From assembly GCA_030537765.1 (NCBI GenBank), contig JAUNVH010000002.1, positions 1-64,000 of the forward strand: 64,000 nucleotides of DNA. The letters are read 5' to 3'. Source of the DNA: Tissierellia bacterium (GTDB taxonomy: Bacteria; Bacillota; Clostridia; Tissierellales; Peptoniphilaceae). Position numbers and translations under genes: made by a program. The notes under the pieces were generated by a model. It was given only the letters and a program-made list of their open reading frames with translations, made no database searches and was not told the origin of the DNA. Positions 57,173-64,000 of this stretch are shown in pieces. Numbering within the stretch: position 1 is the stretch's first letter; every line of letters begins with the position of its first letter.

Positions 57173-58646
57173 TTTTAACATCCTCCTTAATACATTTGAC
57201 CATAGACTCGATTGTGGCTTCATCACTTTGGCGATAAAGTTTTAGACCTTGCTTTTCAATCGCCATAGAAGTGATGGGACCAATTGAAATAATCTTTTTG
57301 TTTTCCAAATCAAAATCCTCATACAATTTTTTAAAATTTTTAACAGTTGAGGAAGAAGTAAACAAAATATAATCTATATTTTTTGGAAGTTCAGTTCTTT
57401 CAATTGGCACAATTGAAGTATATATGGAATGCTCGTGCAATTCTCCTAGATTTTTATATTCTTTTAAAAGTTTATCCCTACTCAATGCCGAGTGGGGGAT
57501 CATAATCTTTGCAGCACTATTTGAAATATCTCTTTTTAGTTCTTCAATCAGATCTTCGCCAATATAATTTTCAGGTACAATATCGGCTTTTATACCGTAT
57601 TTTGCAAGTGTTTTATAGCTGGCTTTACCGATAGTACAAATCGTCTTTGGTAAATCTCTTATATCATTATACTTTAAAAAATATTTCATAAAAATTTCAA
57701 TACCGTTCACAGAATGAAATACTAGATGAGTAAAATTTAAATTCTTAAAATTTTTAATTTCATTTAAGAAGTTCTCATCTATGGTTTCTTTTATTTCAAT
57801 TGCAGGCGCTTCAATTACATTTGCGCCCAATTCGCTAAGCTTCTTTGAAAGTTTAGATATCTGTGTTCTGGCTCTAGTAATTACAACATTTTTTCCAAAT
57901 AGAGGTAGCTTTTCATAAAAGTTTAATCTATCTCTATATTTTATAACATCTCCAATCACTATTAATGCTGGAGTTTCAAAATTTAAATTCTTTATTTCGC
58001 TTGCAATATCTTTTACTGTCGACACTAAAACTCTTTGATTTGGATAGGCACCGTTTGAAATTACTGCTGCCAATTTATCTTTTGACATTCCGCCTAAAAT
58101 CAATTCATTAGTTATGTTTTCAATATTGCCAAGCCCCATATAAAAAACTAATGTGCCGTCTAGTTTTGCATACTGTCTAAAATTTTCAGTTTCGCCCGCT
58201 TTGCGATGGCCCGTTATAAAGCTAACAGAAGTAGATGCATCGCGATGTGTAACTGGAATTCCTGCATACATTAGGGAAACTACGCCTGAAGTTAAGCCCG
58301 GAATAATTTCAAATTCGATACCGTTTTTTAATAAAATTTCGGCTTCTTCCGCTCCTCGTCCAAAAACATAGGGATCTCCACCTTTCAATCTGACAACATT
58401 TTTTCCGCTTTTTGCTTTTTCAACTATCAAATTATTGATTTCATCTTGAGTTAGATAGTGATCTTTCGCTTTTTTTCCGGCATAATAAGTTTCTTTTTCT
58501 AAAATATATGGCTTAATTAAATTTTCATTTAATAATCTATCATATATGATTACATCTGCCCATTGTAGCGATTCTTTAGCTTTGATAGTAATTAAATCTT
58601 CAGATCCGATGCCTGCACCTACAATTTTAACTTTGCCTTTTTGCAT
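57144..58646 (-). CDS. cobA-hemD: Uroporphyrinogen-III C-methyltransferase / uroporphyrinogen-III synthase fusion
   Basis: A 500-aa bifunctional protein. Residues about 1-245 are the SUMT domain (GAGIGSEDLITIKA, VVRLKGGDPYVFGRGAEE, PGLTSGVVSLMYAGIPVTHR key motifs), which methylates uroporphyrinogen III at C2 and C7 to give precorrin-2. Residues about 250-500 are a HemD-like synthase that closes hydroxymethylbilane into uroporphyrinogen III. The fusion is common in Clostridia and channels the intermediate toward siroheme and corrinoids. It overlaps hemC by 20 nt. Confidence 0.95.
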   Translation of the reverse strand: MQKGKVKIVGAGIGSEDLITIKAKESLQWADVIIYDRLLNENLIKPYILEKETYYAGKKAKDHYLTQDEINNLIVEKAKSGKNVVRLKGGDPYVFGRGAEEAEILLKNGIEFEIIPGLTSGVVSLMYAGIPVTHRDASTSVSFITGHRKAGETENFRQYAKLDGTLVFYMGLGNIENITNELILGGMSKDKLAAVISNGAYPNQRVLVSTVKDIASEIKNLNFETPALIVIGDVIKYRDRLNFYEKLPLFGKNVVITRARTQISKLSKKLSELGANVIEAPAIEIKETIDENFLNEIKNFKNLNFTHLVFHSVNGIEIFMKYFLKYNDIRDLPKTICTIGKASYKTLAKYGIKADIVPENYIGEDLIEELKRDISNSAAKIMIPHSALSRDKLLKEYKNLGELHEHSIYTSIVPIERTELPKNIDYILFTSSSTVKNFKKLYEDFDLENKKIISIGPITSMAIEKQGLKLYRQSDEATIESMVKCIKEDVKIANAKIETE

Positions 58647-59532
58647 TTACATTCTCCTTTAGCCTCTTTGCTAAAATTCTGCCTAGCTCGATTCTATCTT
58701 TTAAATCACCCTTGATAAAATCTCTAATCAAGATATTTTTATCTGCATCGCCAAAGACTGCATTGATTATTATTTTTTCCCCGTCTACTTTTGCATAGAC
58801 GCCAATTGGACTGTGACAATCGGCGTTTAATTCTGCTTGAAAAGCTCTCTCAGCCTCATATCTATAAGTCGTCATTGGATCAGATATGGAATCTAAAAGT
58901 TTTTTCATTTCCAAATCATCTTCTCTATACTGTATTGCCAATATTCCTTGGCAGGGCGCAGGTATAATCTCATCTGTAGAGAAATAATAATCTATTCTAT
59001 GGCCATGATTTGCCCTCAATAAGCCGGCAGCTGCTAAGATAACGCCGCTTAGATTTTCAGTTTCAATTTTTTTCATGCGCGTTTCAATATTTCCTCTGAT
59101 AGCTTTAGTTTCGACATTAGGCAATAAATTTTTCAATTGCATACTGCGGCGTAAAGAACCGGTGCCTAAAATTTTGTTTTCTAGATCTTTTAATGTTTGG
59201 ATCTTTTTATTGCTGACTATTGCATCTCTAGGATCACTTTGCATCGGCGGGTTTGAAAATTTCAAACCTTCAGTTTTTTGAGATGGCATATCTTTCATAG
59301 AATGAACGGCCAAATCAATTTCTTCATTTAAGAGTGCCAATTCCAGTTCTTTGACGAACACACCTTTGTCTCCGATTTTATGAATAGGGCGGTCTAACAT
59401 TTTGTCGCCTTTAGTCTTTATTATCTTTATTTCAATGTCTAGATTAGGATTTTTTTCTTTCAGTAGATCTCTAACACTTTCAGATTGTATTACTGCAAGA
59501 TTGCTACCTCTAGATCCTATTATTATCTTCAT
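58627..59532 (-). CDS. hemC: Porphobilinogen deaminase (hydroxymethylbilane synthase)
   Basis: A 301-aa HemC. The dipyrromethane-cofactor cysteine is C239 (ELNADCHSPIGVYA). Other landmarks are IGSRGSNLAVIQSE at the start, HSMKDMPS, and LGTGSLRRSMQL with the substrate arginines. It polymerises four porphobilinogens. It overlaps the upstream SirC gene by 23 nt and cobA/hemD by 20 nt. Confidence 0.97.
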   Translation of the reverse strand: MKIIIGSRGSNLAVIQSESVRDLLKEKNPNLDIEIKIIKTKGDKMLDRPIHKIGDKGVFVKELELALLNEEIDLAVHSMKDMPSQKTEGLKFSNPPMQSDPRDAIVSNKKIQTLKDLENKILGTGSLRRSMQLKNLLPNVETKAIRGNIETRMKKIETENLSGVILAAAGLLRANHGHRIDYYFSTDEIIPAPCQGILAIQYREDDLEMKKLLDSISDPMTTYRYEAERAFQAELNADCHSPIGVYAKVDGEKIIINAVFGDADKNILIRDFIKGDLKDRIELGRILAKRLKENVNAKRQS

Positions 59533-60127
59533 TCAATTCCTCCAAATATCTATCTATATATTCAATATCCTTATAATAAAGTTTTTGGATAATTTTGGAT
59601 ATATTTTTTGATTCTTTCTTTACTAATTGTGCTCTCAATAAGAACAGTTTTTCTATCTTTTTAGTATCGAGCTTATCTAATAGAGCTTCTATTTCAGCTG
59701 CCACAATTTTTGTCAAAGTAGGGCTTTTGCCAGAAGTAGAAATTGATACTATAATATTAGATTTTTCGATTACTTTATTCATCAGAAAAGATGAATCTGA
59801 TTTTACTGCACTATTTACATACATAATATTGGCGCTTTTTGCTTTTTCTTCTAATAGCTCATTTGCCTTTAAATCGTCAGTTGCAATAATTATATAATCA
59901 TATTCATCTACTGAAATACTTTCATCAATATTCATTTTTATCAAATCTATTCTATCATTAAATTCTTCTTTTAAATCTAAAATAGTTTGCGTAAAAGATT
60001 TTGAAACAATATCAAATATAAATTCTGTATCTAAAAGTGTTTTTAATTTCCTTTCAGCTACTTTACCACCACCGGCAATTAAAACTTTTCTGTCTAAAGT
60101 GTCAATATTTATTGGATAATATCTCAT
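59510..60127 (-). CDS. Precorrin-2 dehydrogenase (SirC/CysG N-terminal type)
   Basis: A 205-aa protein with the NAD-binding start YYPINIDTLDRKVLIAGGGKVAERK and the SKSFTQ, ATDD and SFLMNKVIEKSNIIVSISTSGKSPTL segments of the SirC/Met8 family. It oxidises precorrin-2 to sirohydrochlorin; some members also insert iron, and this cannot be told here. Its place between hemA and hemC supports a siroheme or cobalamin precursor role. It overlaps hemA by ATGA. Confidence 0.92.
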   Translation of the reverse strand: MRYYPINIDTLDRKVLIAGGGKVAERKLKTLLDTEFIFDIVSKSFTQTILDLKEEFNDRIDLIKMNIDESISVDEYDYIIIATDDLKANELLEEKAKSANIMYVNSAVKSDSSFLMNKVIEKSNIIVSISTSGKSPTLTKIVAAEIEALLDKLDTKKIEKLFLLRAQLVKKESKNISKIIQKLYYKDIEYIDRYLEELNEDNNRI

Positions 60128-61353
60128 TTTGAAAATACCTCATCTAAAATCTTCACGGCAATATTTTTATCTTCTGAATCTGGCATTCTCTTAACTGCTA
60201 AAATTGGTTCTCTCATAACTTTCTTTAAGGCACTGCGCACAATTTTATCTACCTTTTTCTTTTCATTGTGACTCATATCTGTTTTTCTGTAGATATAATT
60301 TAATGTATCATCGGCAATTTCATCACAACGTTCATTTGCAGATTTCATTATTGGATCAACTTTAGCTTCCATTTGCCAGTTTTGCAATTCAGAAATCTTT
60401 TCATCAATTTTTGGTAAATAAGAATCTATTTTTTCTAAACGCTCTTTTAGATTCTTATCTGAAATTGATTTTAGACTCTCAATATTATAAAGCTCTATAC
60501 TATTTATATTTTCAATCTTAGGATCTATATCTCTAGGTAAACTTAAATCCATAATATATAAGGGATCTGTTCTAGAAGAGAGATCTTCATACTTTAAAAT
60601 TGTATGAGGAGAGCCTGTTGCCGAAATTATAATATCCATATTTTCAATTGCCAAAATCATTTTTTCAAATGGAATAATTTCGATATATGGAAATTCTTTT
60701 TTCATCTTCAATGAATTATTATAAGTTCTATTGCAGACAAATATATTGGCATCTCTATCTTTTAGACTCTTCAAAGCAAGCTTTCCCATTTCGCCCAAGC
60801 CAATAATCATTATATTCTTATTTGCAAGATCCATTTTGCTCTCTAACTTTTTAACACCTATATAGGCTATAGATATAGGATTTTCGCTCACGGCTGTTTC
60901 TGCTTTTAATTGCTTAGCAAAAGTTATGGCTTCTCTAAACAATTTATTTAAAAACTTTTTGCTGCCGCCAATTTCCATAGCAGTCATATGCGCTTCGACA
61001 ATCTGTCCAAGAATTTGATCTTCGCCAATGACTACACTATTATATCCTATTGCAACTTCGAATAAATGTCTAATTGCCAAATCGCCATATTTAATATTTA
61101 AGGCCGATATAGGTATATCGATTTTAAAATAATCGCATAAATAATTCTTTACCTTTTCAATATCATTTTTATAATCTTCTGATAAAAAATATATTTCTGA
61201 ACGATTGCATGTAGATAGAATTAATATTTCTTTTAAAGTATCGCTTTGTAAAGCGTCAGAAACTTCGATTATATCGGTTTCTTTAAAATGCAACTTTTCT
61301 ATTAAATCTATAGATGCAAGTTCTTGATTAACTCCTATTATACAGAATTTCAT
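60124..61353 (-). CDS. hemA: Glutamyl-tRNA reductase
   Basis: A 409-aa GluTR. The nucleophile C49 lies in ILSTCNRSEIYF; VIGEDQILGQ and the NADPH fold IMIIGLGEMGKLALKSL follow, and the C-terminal helical dimerisation domain is complete. It reduces Glu-tRNA to glutamate-1-semialdehyde and starts the C5 tetrapyrrole pathway. It is the first gene of the six-gene minus-strand operon. GGGGAG lies before the ATG. The promoter is overlaid by a 10-bp inverted repeat (see 61390-61422). Confidence 0.96.
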   Translation of the reverse strand: MKFCIIGVNQELASIDLIEKLHFKETDIIEVSDALQSDTLKEILILSTCNRSEIYFLSEDYKNDIEKVKNYLCDYFKIDIPISALNIKYGDLAIRHLFEVAIGYNSVVIGEDQILGQIVEAHMTAMEIGGSKKFLNKLFREAITFAKQLKAETAVSENPISIAYIGVKKLESKMDLANKNIMIIGLGEMGKLALKSLKDRDANIFVCNRTYNNSLKMKKEFPYIEIIPFEKMILAIENMDIIISATGSPHTILKYEDLSSRTDPLYIMDLSLPRDIDPKIENINSIELYNIESLKSISDKNLKERLEKIDSYLPKIDEKISELQNWQMEAKVDPIMKSANERCDEIADDTLNYIYRKTDMSHNEKKKVDKIVRSALKKVMREPILAVKRMPDSEDKNIAVKILDEVFSK

Positions 61354-61387
61354 TAATTTCTCCCCATTTATATTTATTCACTTTTAT

Positions 61388-61422
61388 ATTATACCTTTAT
61401 ATAGAGAGTATTTAAAGGTATA
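61388..61422 (-). promoter_or_regulatory. hemA operon promoter with overlapping dyad
   Basis: On the minus strand, TTTAAA (61416-61411) and TATAAT (61393-61388) are separated by 17 nt. A perfect 10-bp inverted repeat, TATACCTTTA (61390-61399) and TAAAGGTATA (61413-61422) with a 13-nt spacer, brackets the region from -10 to beyond -35. The dyad is a good operator candidate for a dimeric regulator, about two turns between half-site centres. Confidence 0.55.
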
Positions 61423-61529
61423 AGCTTAATATTAAAATTTTTATTTCATAATTTGAAGTTAAAACCATAAATTTTAATAAAGACTTTAAAATTTCATTAA
61501 AATATGCTACAATAATGTTTCGAAATTAA

Positions 61530-61561
61530 TTGAATTATCTTGATTTTAATGGTAAAATCAA
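61530..61561 (+). promoter_or_regulatory. secG promoter with overlapping hairpin
   Basis: TTGAAT (61530-61535) and TAAAAT (61553-61558) are separated by 17 nt. A 9-bp perfect dyad TTGATTTTA (61540-61548) with TAAAATCAA (61553-61561) covers the spacer and -10. It may be a protein-binding site or chance in AT-rich DNA. Confidence 0.5.
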
Positions 61562-61593
61562 TTTGTTAAGAACGAGATAGGAGGTTTATAAGG

Positions 61594-61821
61594 ATGTTAA
61601 CATTTGTTTCAGTACTAGTAGTTATCTCCAGCGTAGCTTTAATTGCGGCTGTAATGATGCAAGAGAGCGCTGATGGCTCTATGGATGCATTGACAGGCGG
61701 TTCCAGCGAATCATATTTTGGCAAAAATACCGTTAAGACAAAAGACGCAATGCTGGATAAAATAGTGATCATTGCTGCAATAGTATTTATGGTATCACTT
61801 ATTATATTGGCTAAATTTTAG
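61594..61821 (+). CDS. secG: Preprotein translocase subunit SecG
   Basis: A 75-aa membrane protein with two hydrophobic helices (about 2-20 and 54-73) and the conserved QESADGSMDALTGGSSESYFGKN loop, whose short form here is DALTGGSSESYFGKN. It is a small auxiliary part of the SecYEG channel. AGGAGG lies upstream. It has its own promoter and is followed after 13 nt by the pyrophosphatase gene; the usual clostridial neighbours rnr and smpB are not next to it here. Confidence 0.95.
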   Translation: MLTFVSVLVVISSVALIAAVMMQESADGSMDALTGGSSESYFGKNTVKTKDAMLDKIVIIAAIVFMVSLIILAKF

Positions 61822-61834
61822 TTAGGAGGACGAA

Positions 61835-63844
61835 ATGGAAGAAATTTTAATCTGGCTAGCACCAGTTTCAGGTGTGTTAGCCCTATTATTTGCTGCATAT
61901 AAGGCAAAATATGTAGCATCACTTGACGCCGGAAATGAAAGAATGAGAGAAATCTCAATGCACATTTCCGATGGAGCGATGGCATTTTTGAAAAGAGAAT
62001 ATAATTCAATCGCTATATTTATGGTGGTAATGGGAATTGTACTCGGAATTGCAAATGGAGCTAATGGAATAAAAGTTGTTATCAACTTTTTAATAGGAGG
62101 AATTTTCTCAATTATCGCAGGTTATGTAGGAATGAAAGTGGCAACTAAAGCCAATGTTAGAACTGCTAATATGGCTATGCAATCAGGCATGGGAAAAGCA
62201 TTAGATGTTGCATTTTCTGGCGGTGCTGTAATGGGCATGGGCGTAGTTGGATTGGGAATATTAGGAATAAGCTGCTCATATTTTATATTTAAAGACCCAG
62301 CAATTATAACTGGTTTTTCATTAGGAGCATCTTCAATTGCATTATTCTCAAGAGTAGGTGGAGGTATATATACCAAAGCTGCAGACGTAGGCGCTGACTT
62401 AGTTGGTAAAGTTGAAGCTGGAATTCCTGAAGATGACCCAAGAAACCCAGCAGTTATAGCAGACAATGTTGGAGACAATGTCGGTGACGTAGCTGGTATG
62501 GGAGCAGATTTATTCGAATCTTATGTGGGCGCTTTATTATCGGGAATCACTCTAGGAGCTTTGGCATATCAAGCTTCAGGTGTAGGATTTGCTCTTACAC
62601 TTGCAGCAGTTGGAGTTTTAGCTTCAATTATAGGTGTATTCTTCGTAAAAGGAGACAAAGATCCTCAAAAAGCATTAAATAATGGAACAATATCAGCATC
62701 AGTCATTACAATACTTGTGTCTGCATTACTTAGCAAAATGTACTTCGATAATTTTAGACCATTTATCGCAGTATTTGCAGGCGTATTAGTAGGACTGATA
62801 ATTTCTAAAATAACTGAATACTATACTTCAGCTGATTACAAACCTGTTAAAAAGATTTCATTCGAATCTCAAACAGGAGCTTCTACAAATATTATTTCAG
62901 GCCTAAGCGTAGGTATGATGTCTACAGCAGGACCTGCAATTGTTATTGCTGTGGGAATTTTGGTGGCATATATTGGAGCTGGCGGAAACGAATCTGCAGC
63001 TCATGGTCTATATGGAATCGCAATAGCGGCAATTGGAATGTTAGCAACTGCAGGAATGACGATTGCAGTTGACGCATATGGCCCAATAGCTGACAATGCT
63101 GGCGGAATTGCTGAAATGTGCGAACTTCCAGAAAATGTAAGAGAAATAACTGACTCCCTAGATGCAGTAGGCAATACTACAGCAGCAATAGGTAAAGGAT
63201 TTGCAATTGGTTCAGCTGCATTAACAGCTCTATCACTATTTGCATCCTATATACAAACTGTTCAGCTTACATCTATTGATGTGAGTAAGCCTTTAGTTAT
63301 TTCAGGAATGCTTATCGGTGGCATGCTTCCATTTGCATTTTCGGCTCTAACTATGGATGCTGTTGGTAAGGCAGCTTCCTCAATGATTGACGAAGTTAGA
63401 AGACAATTTAGAGAAATGCCAGGAATTATGGAAGGAACAGAAACTCCTGATTATAAAACATGCGTAGACATTTCAACTGCGGCGGCATTAAAAGAAATGA
63501 TTGTGCCAGGCGTGATTGCTGTTGTATCGCCAATTTTAGTAGGTATTATACTTGGAACTGAAGCTTTGGGCGGTTTACTAGCTGGTGCTTTAGTAACAGG
63601 TGTATTGATGGCAATATTTATGTCAAACGCTGGTGGAGCATGGGACAATGCAAAGAAATTTATTGAAGGTGGAGAATTTGGCGGAAAAGGCTCTGCGGCA
63701 CATTCAGCTGCAGTAACTGGAGACACCGTAGGTGACCCATTTAAAGATACATCTGGACCTTCACTAAACATCCTTATTAAACTTATGACCATAGTAGCAT
63801 TAGTTTTTGCACCACTGTTTTTAAAATTCGGCGGTTTCTTCTAG
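61835..63844 (+). CDS. hppA: K+-dependent membrane-bound pyrophosphatase
   Basis: A 669-aa ion-pumping PPase with about 16 membrane helices. The substrate site is intact ([31 protein letters not shown], and the C-terminal [14 protein letters not shown] and [15 protein letters not shown]). The signature GNTTAA (446-451) has Ala450 where K+-independent enzymes carry Lys, so it should need K+. Whether it moves Na+, H+ or both cannot be decided by eye. It couples PPi hydrolysis to a cation gradient, useful in an anaerobe. AGGAGG lies before the ATG. Confidence 0.95.
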   Translation: MEEILIWLAPVSGVLALLFAAYKAKYVASLDAGNERMREISMHISDGAMAFLKREYNSIAIFMVVMGIVLGIANGANGIKVVINFLIGGIFSIIAGYVGMKVATKANVRTANMAMQSGMGKALDVAFSGGAVMGMGVVGLGILGISCSYFIFKDPAIITGFSLGASSIALFSRVGGGIYTKAADVGADLVGKVEAGIPEDDPRNPAVIADNVGDNVGDVAGMGADLFESYVGALLSGITLGALAYQASGVGFALTLAAVGVLASIIGVFFVKGDKDPQKALNNGTISASVITILVSALLSKMYFDNFRPFIAVFAGVLVGLIISKITEYYTSADYKPVKKISFESQTGASTNIISGLSVGMMSTAGPAIVIAVGILVAYIGAGGNESAAHGLYGIAIAAIGMLATAGMTIAVDAYGPIADNAGGIAEMCELPENVREITDSLDAVGNTTAAIGKGFAIGSAALTALSLFASYIQTVQLTSIDVSKPLVISGMLIGGMLPFAFSALTMDAVGKAASSMIDEVRRQFREMPGIMEGTETPDYKTCVDISTAAALKEMIVPGVIAVVSPILVGIILGTEALGGLLAGALVTGVLMAIFMSNAGGAWDNAKKFIEGGEFGGKGSAAHSAAVTGDTVGDPFKDTSGPSLNILIKLMTIVALVFAPLFLKFGGFF

Positions 63845-63854
63845 AACTGAATTG

Positions 63855-63881
63855 AAAACCTCGGCGAGTCCGAGGTTTTTT
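63855..63881 (+). terminator. secG-hppA terminator
   Basis: A 10-bp perfect stem AAAACCTCGG (63855-63864) with CCGAGGTTTT (63870-63879), a 5-nt loop and a T tail, 11 nt after the hppA stop. Confidence 0.9.
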
Positions 63882-63917
63882 ACTGTCTATTAAATGGGAT
63901 ATTAAAAATATAATTTT

Positions 63918-63947
63918 TAGATAAACTATGTTAAAATATGTTATAAT
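63918..63947 (+). promoter_or_regulatory. Promoter of the gene at the right edge
   Basis: TAGATA (63918-63923) and TATAAT (63942-63947) are separated by 18 nt, ahead of the partial frame at 63969. Confidence 0.5.
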
Positions 63948-63968
63948 AGGTAAGATGATGGTGATTAA

Positions 63969-64000
63969 ATGCAAATAATTATTGATGATAATTTAATAAA
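63969..64000 (+). CDS. Start of an unidentified gene (partial)
   Basis: Only about 10 codons are in the window, beginning MQIIIDDNLI, with GGTGAT 6 nt before the ATG and a plausible promoter upstream. Too little is visible to name it. Confidence 0.4.
   Translation, partial: MQIIIDDNLI

Overview
The window is a low-GC, densely coding stretch of a Gram-positive chromosome. Gene content and order are those of an anaerobic Clostridia-like Firmicute: the rpsU-yqeY-nfeD-floA-phoH-PgpH/YqfF-ybeY-dgkA-cdd-era-recO-glyQS-dnaG-rpoD block, a CggR-type glycolytic operon, a T-box on ileS, ferredoxins, and a membrane pyrophosphatase. Tissierellia/Peptoniphilaceae is a plausible placement by overall feel, but nothing here proves it. 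I see no insertion sequence, prophage, CRISPR array or cassette boundary. Most of the window is conserved core genome.

Layout. (1) 1-20153, + strand: translation, membrane and replication housekeeping, from rpsU to the Nif3-like gene, in tightly overlapping operons. (2) 20154-23101: tRNA-Pro(CGG), then a small accessory module made of a Crp/Fnr-like regulator on the minus strand facing a cupin, a 160-aa half-permease and a second half-permease ending in a 4Fe-4S ferredoxin domain; then RNase P RNA on the minus strand. (3) 23386-30166: a secreted NlpC/P60 hydrolase, an ABC ATPase with a giant FtsX-type permease carrying about 390 residues of extracytoplasmic coiled coil, and a BaiN/HI0933 flavoprotein. 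(4) 30250-34523: an Rrf2 regulator, a T-box controlled type-2 IleRS with a swapped GXHH signature, an AT-rich gap, and a small 2[4Fe-4S] ferredoxin absent from simple ORF lists. (5) 34580-38931: TrmN6-like and RsmI methyltransferases followed by a NurA-HerA DNA-end-processing pair. (6) 38953-47842: the glycogen operon glgB-glgC-glgD-glgA-pulA, ending with rpoN. (7) 47914-54895: promoter, CggR operator, cggR, gap, pgk, tpiA, gpmI and eno. (8) 54942-61353, minus strand: hemA-sirC-hemC-cobA/hemD-hemB-hemL, which makes uroporphyrinogen III and precorrin-2/sirohydrochlorin from glutamyl-tRNA. (9) 61594-63844: secG and a K+-dependent membrane pyrophosphatase, then the first codons of another gene.

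How it works together. Glycogen storage (glg, pulA) and lower glycolysis (gap to eno) sit end to end. A CggR repressor, whose tandem operator lies just downstream of its own -10, controls the glycolytic half. A CcpN-like CBS regulator and a pyruvate,phosphate dikinase regulatory protein lie upstream in the window, consistent with control of the pyruvate/PEP node, and the membrane PPase would salvage pyrophosphate energy. The tetrapyrrole genes stop at the siroheme/corrinoid branch, with no later haem genes here.

The most unusual items are the split permease/cupin/ferredoxin module with its Crp-like regulator (20483-22732), the GXHH-type IleRS, a glycolytic GAPDH that lacks the usual NAD-selecting aspartate, the bacterial NurA-HerA pair, and a perfect dyad over the hemA promoter.
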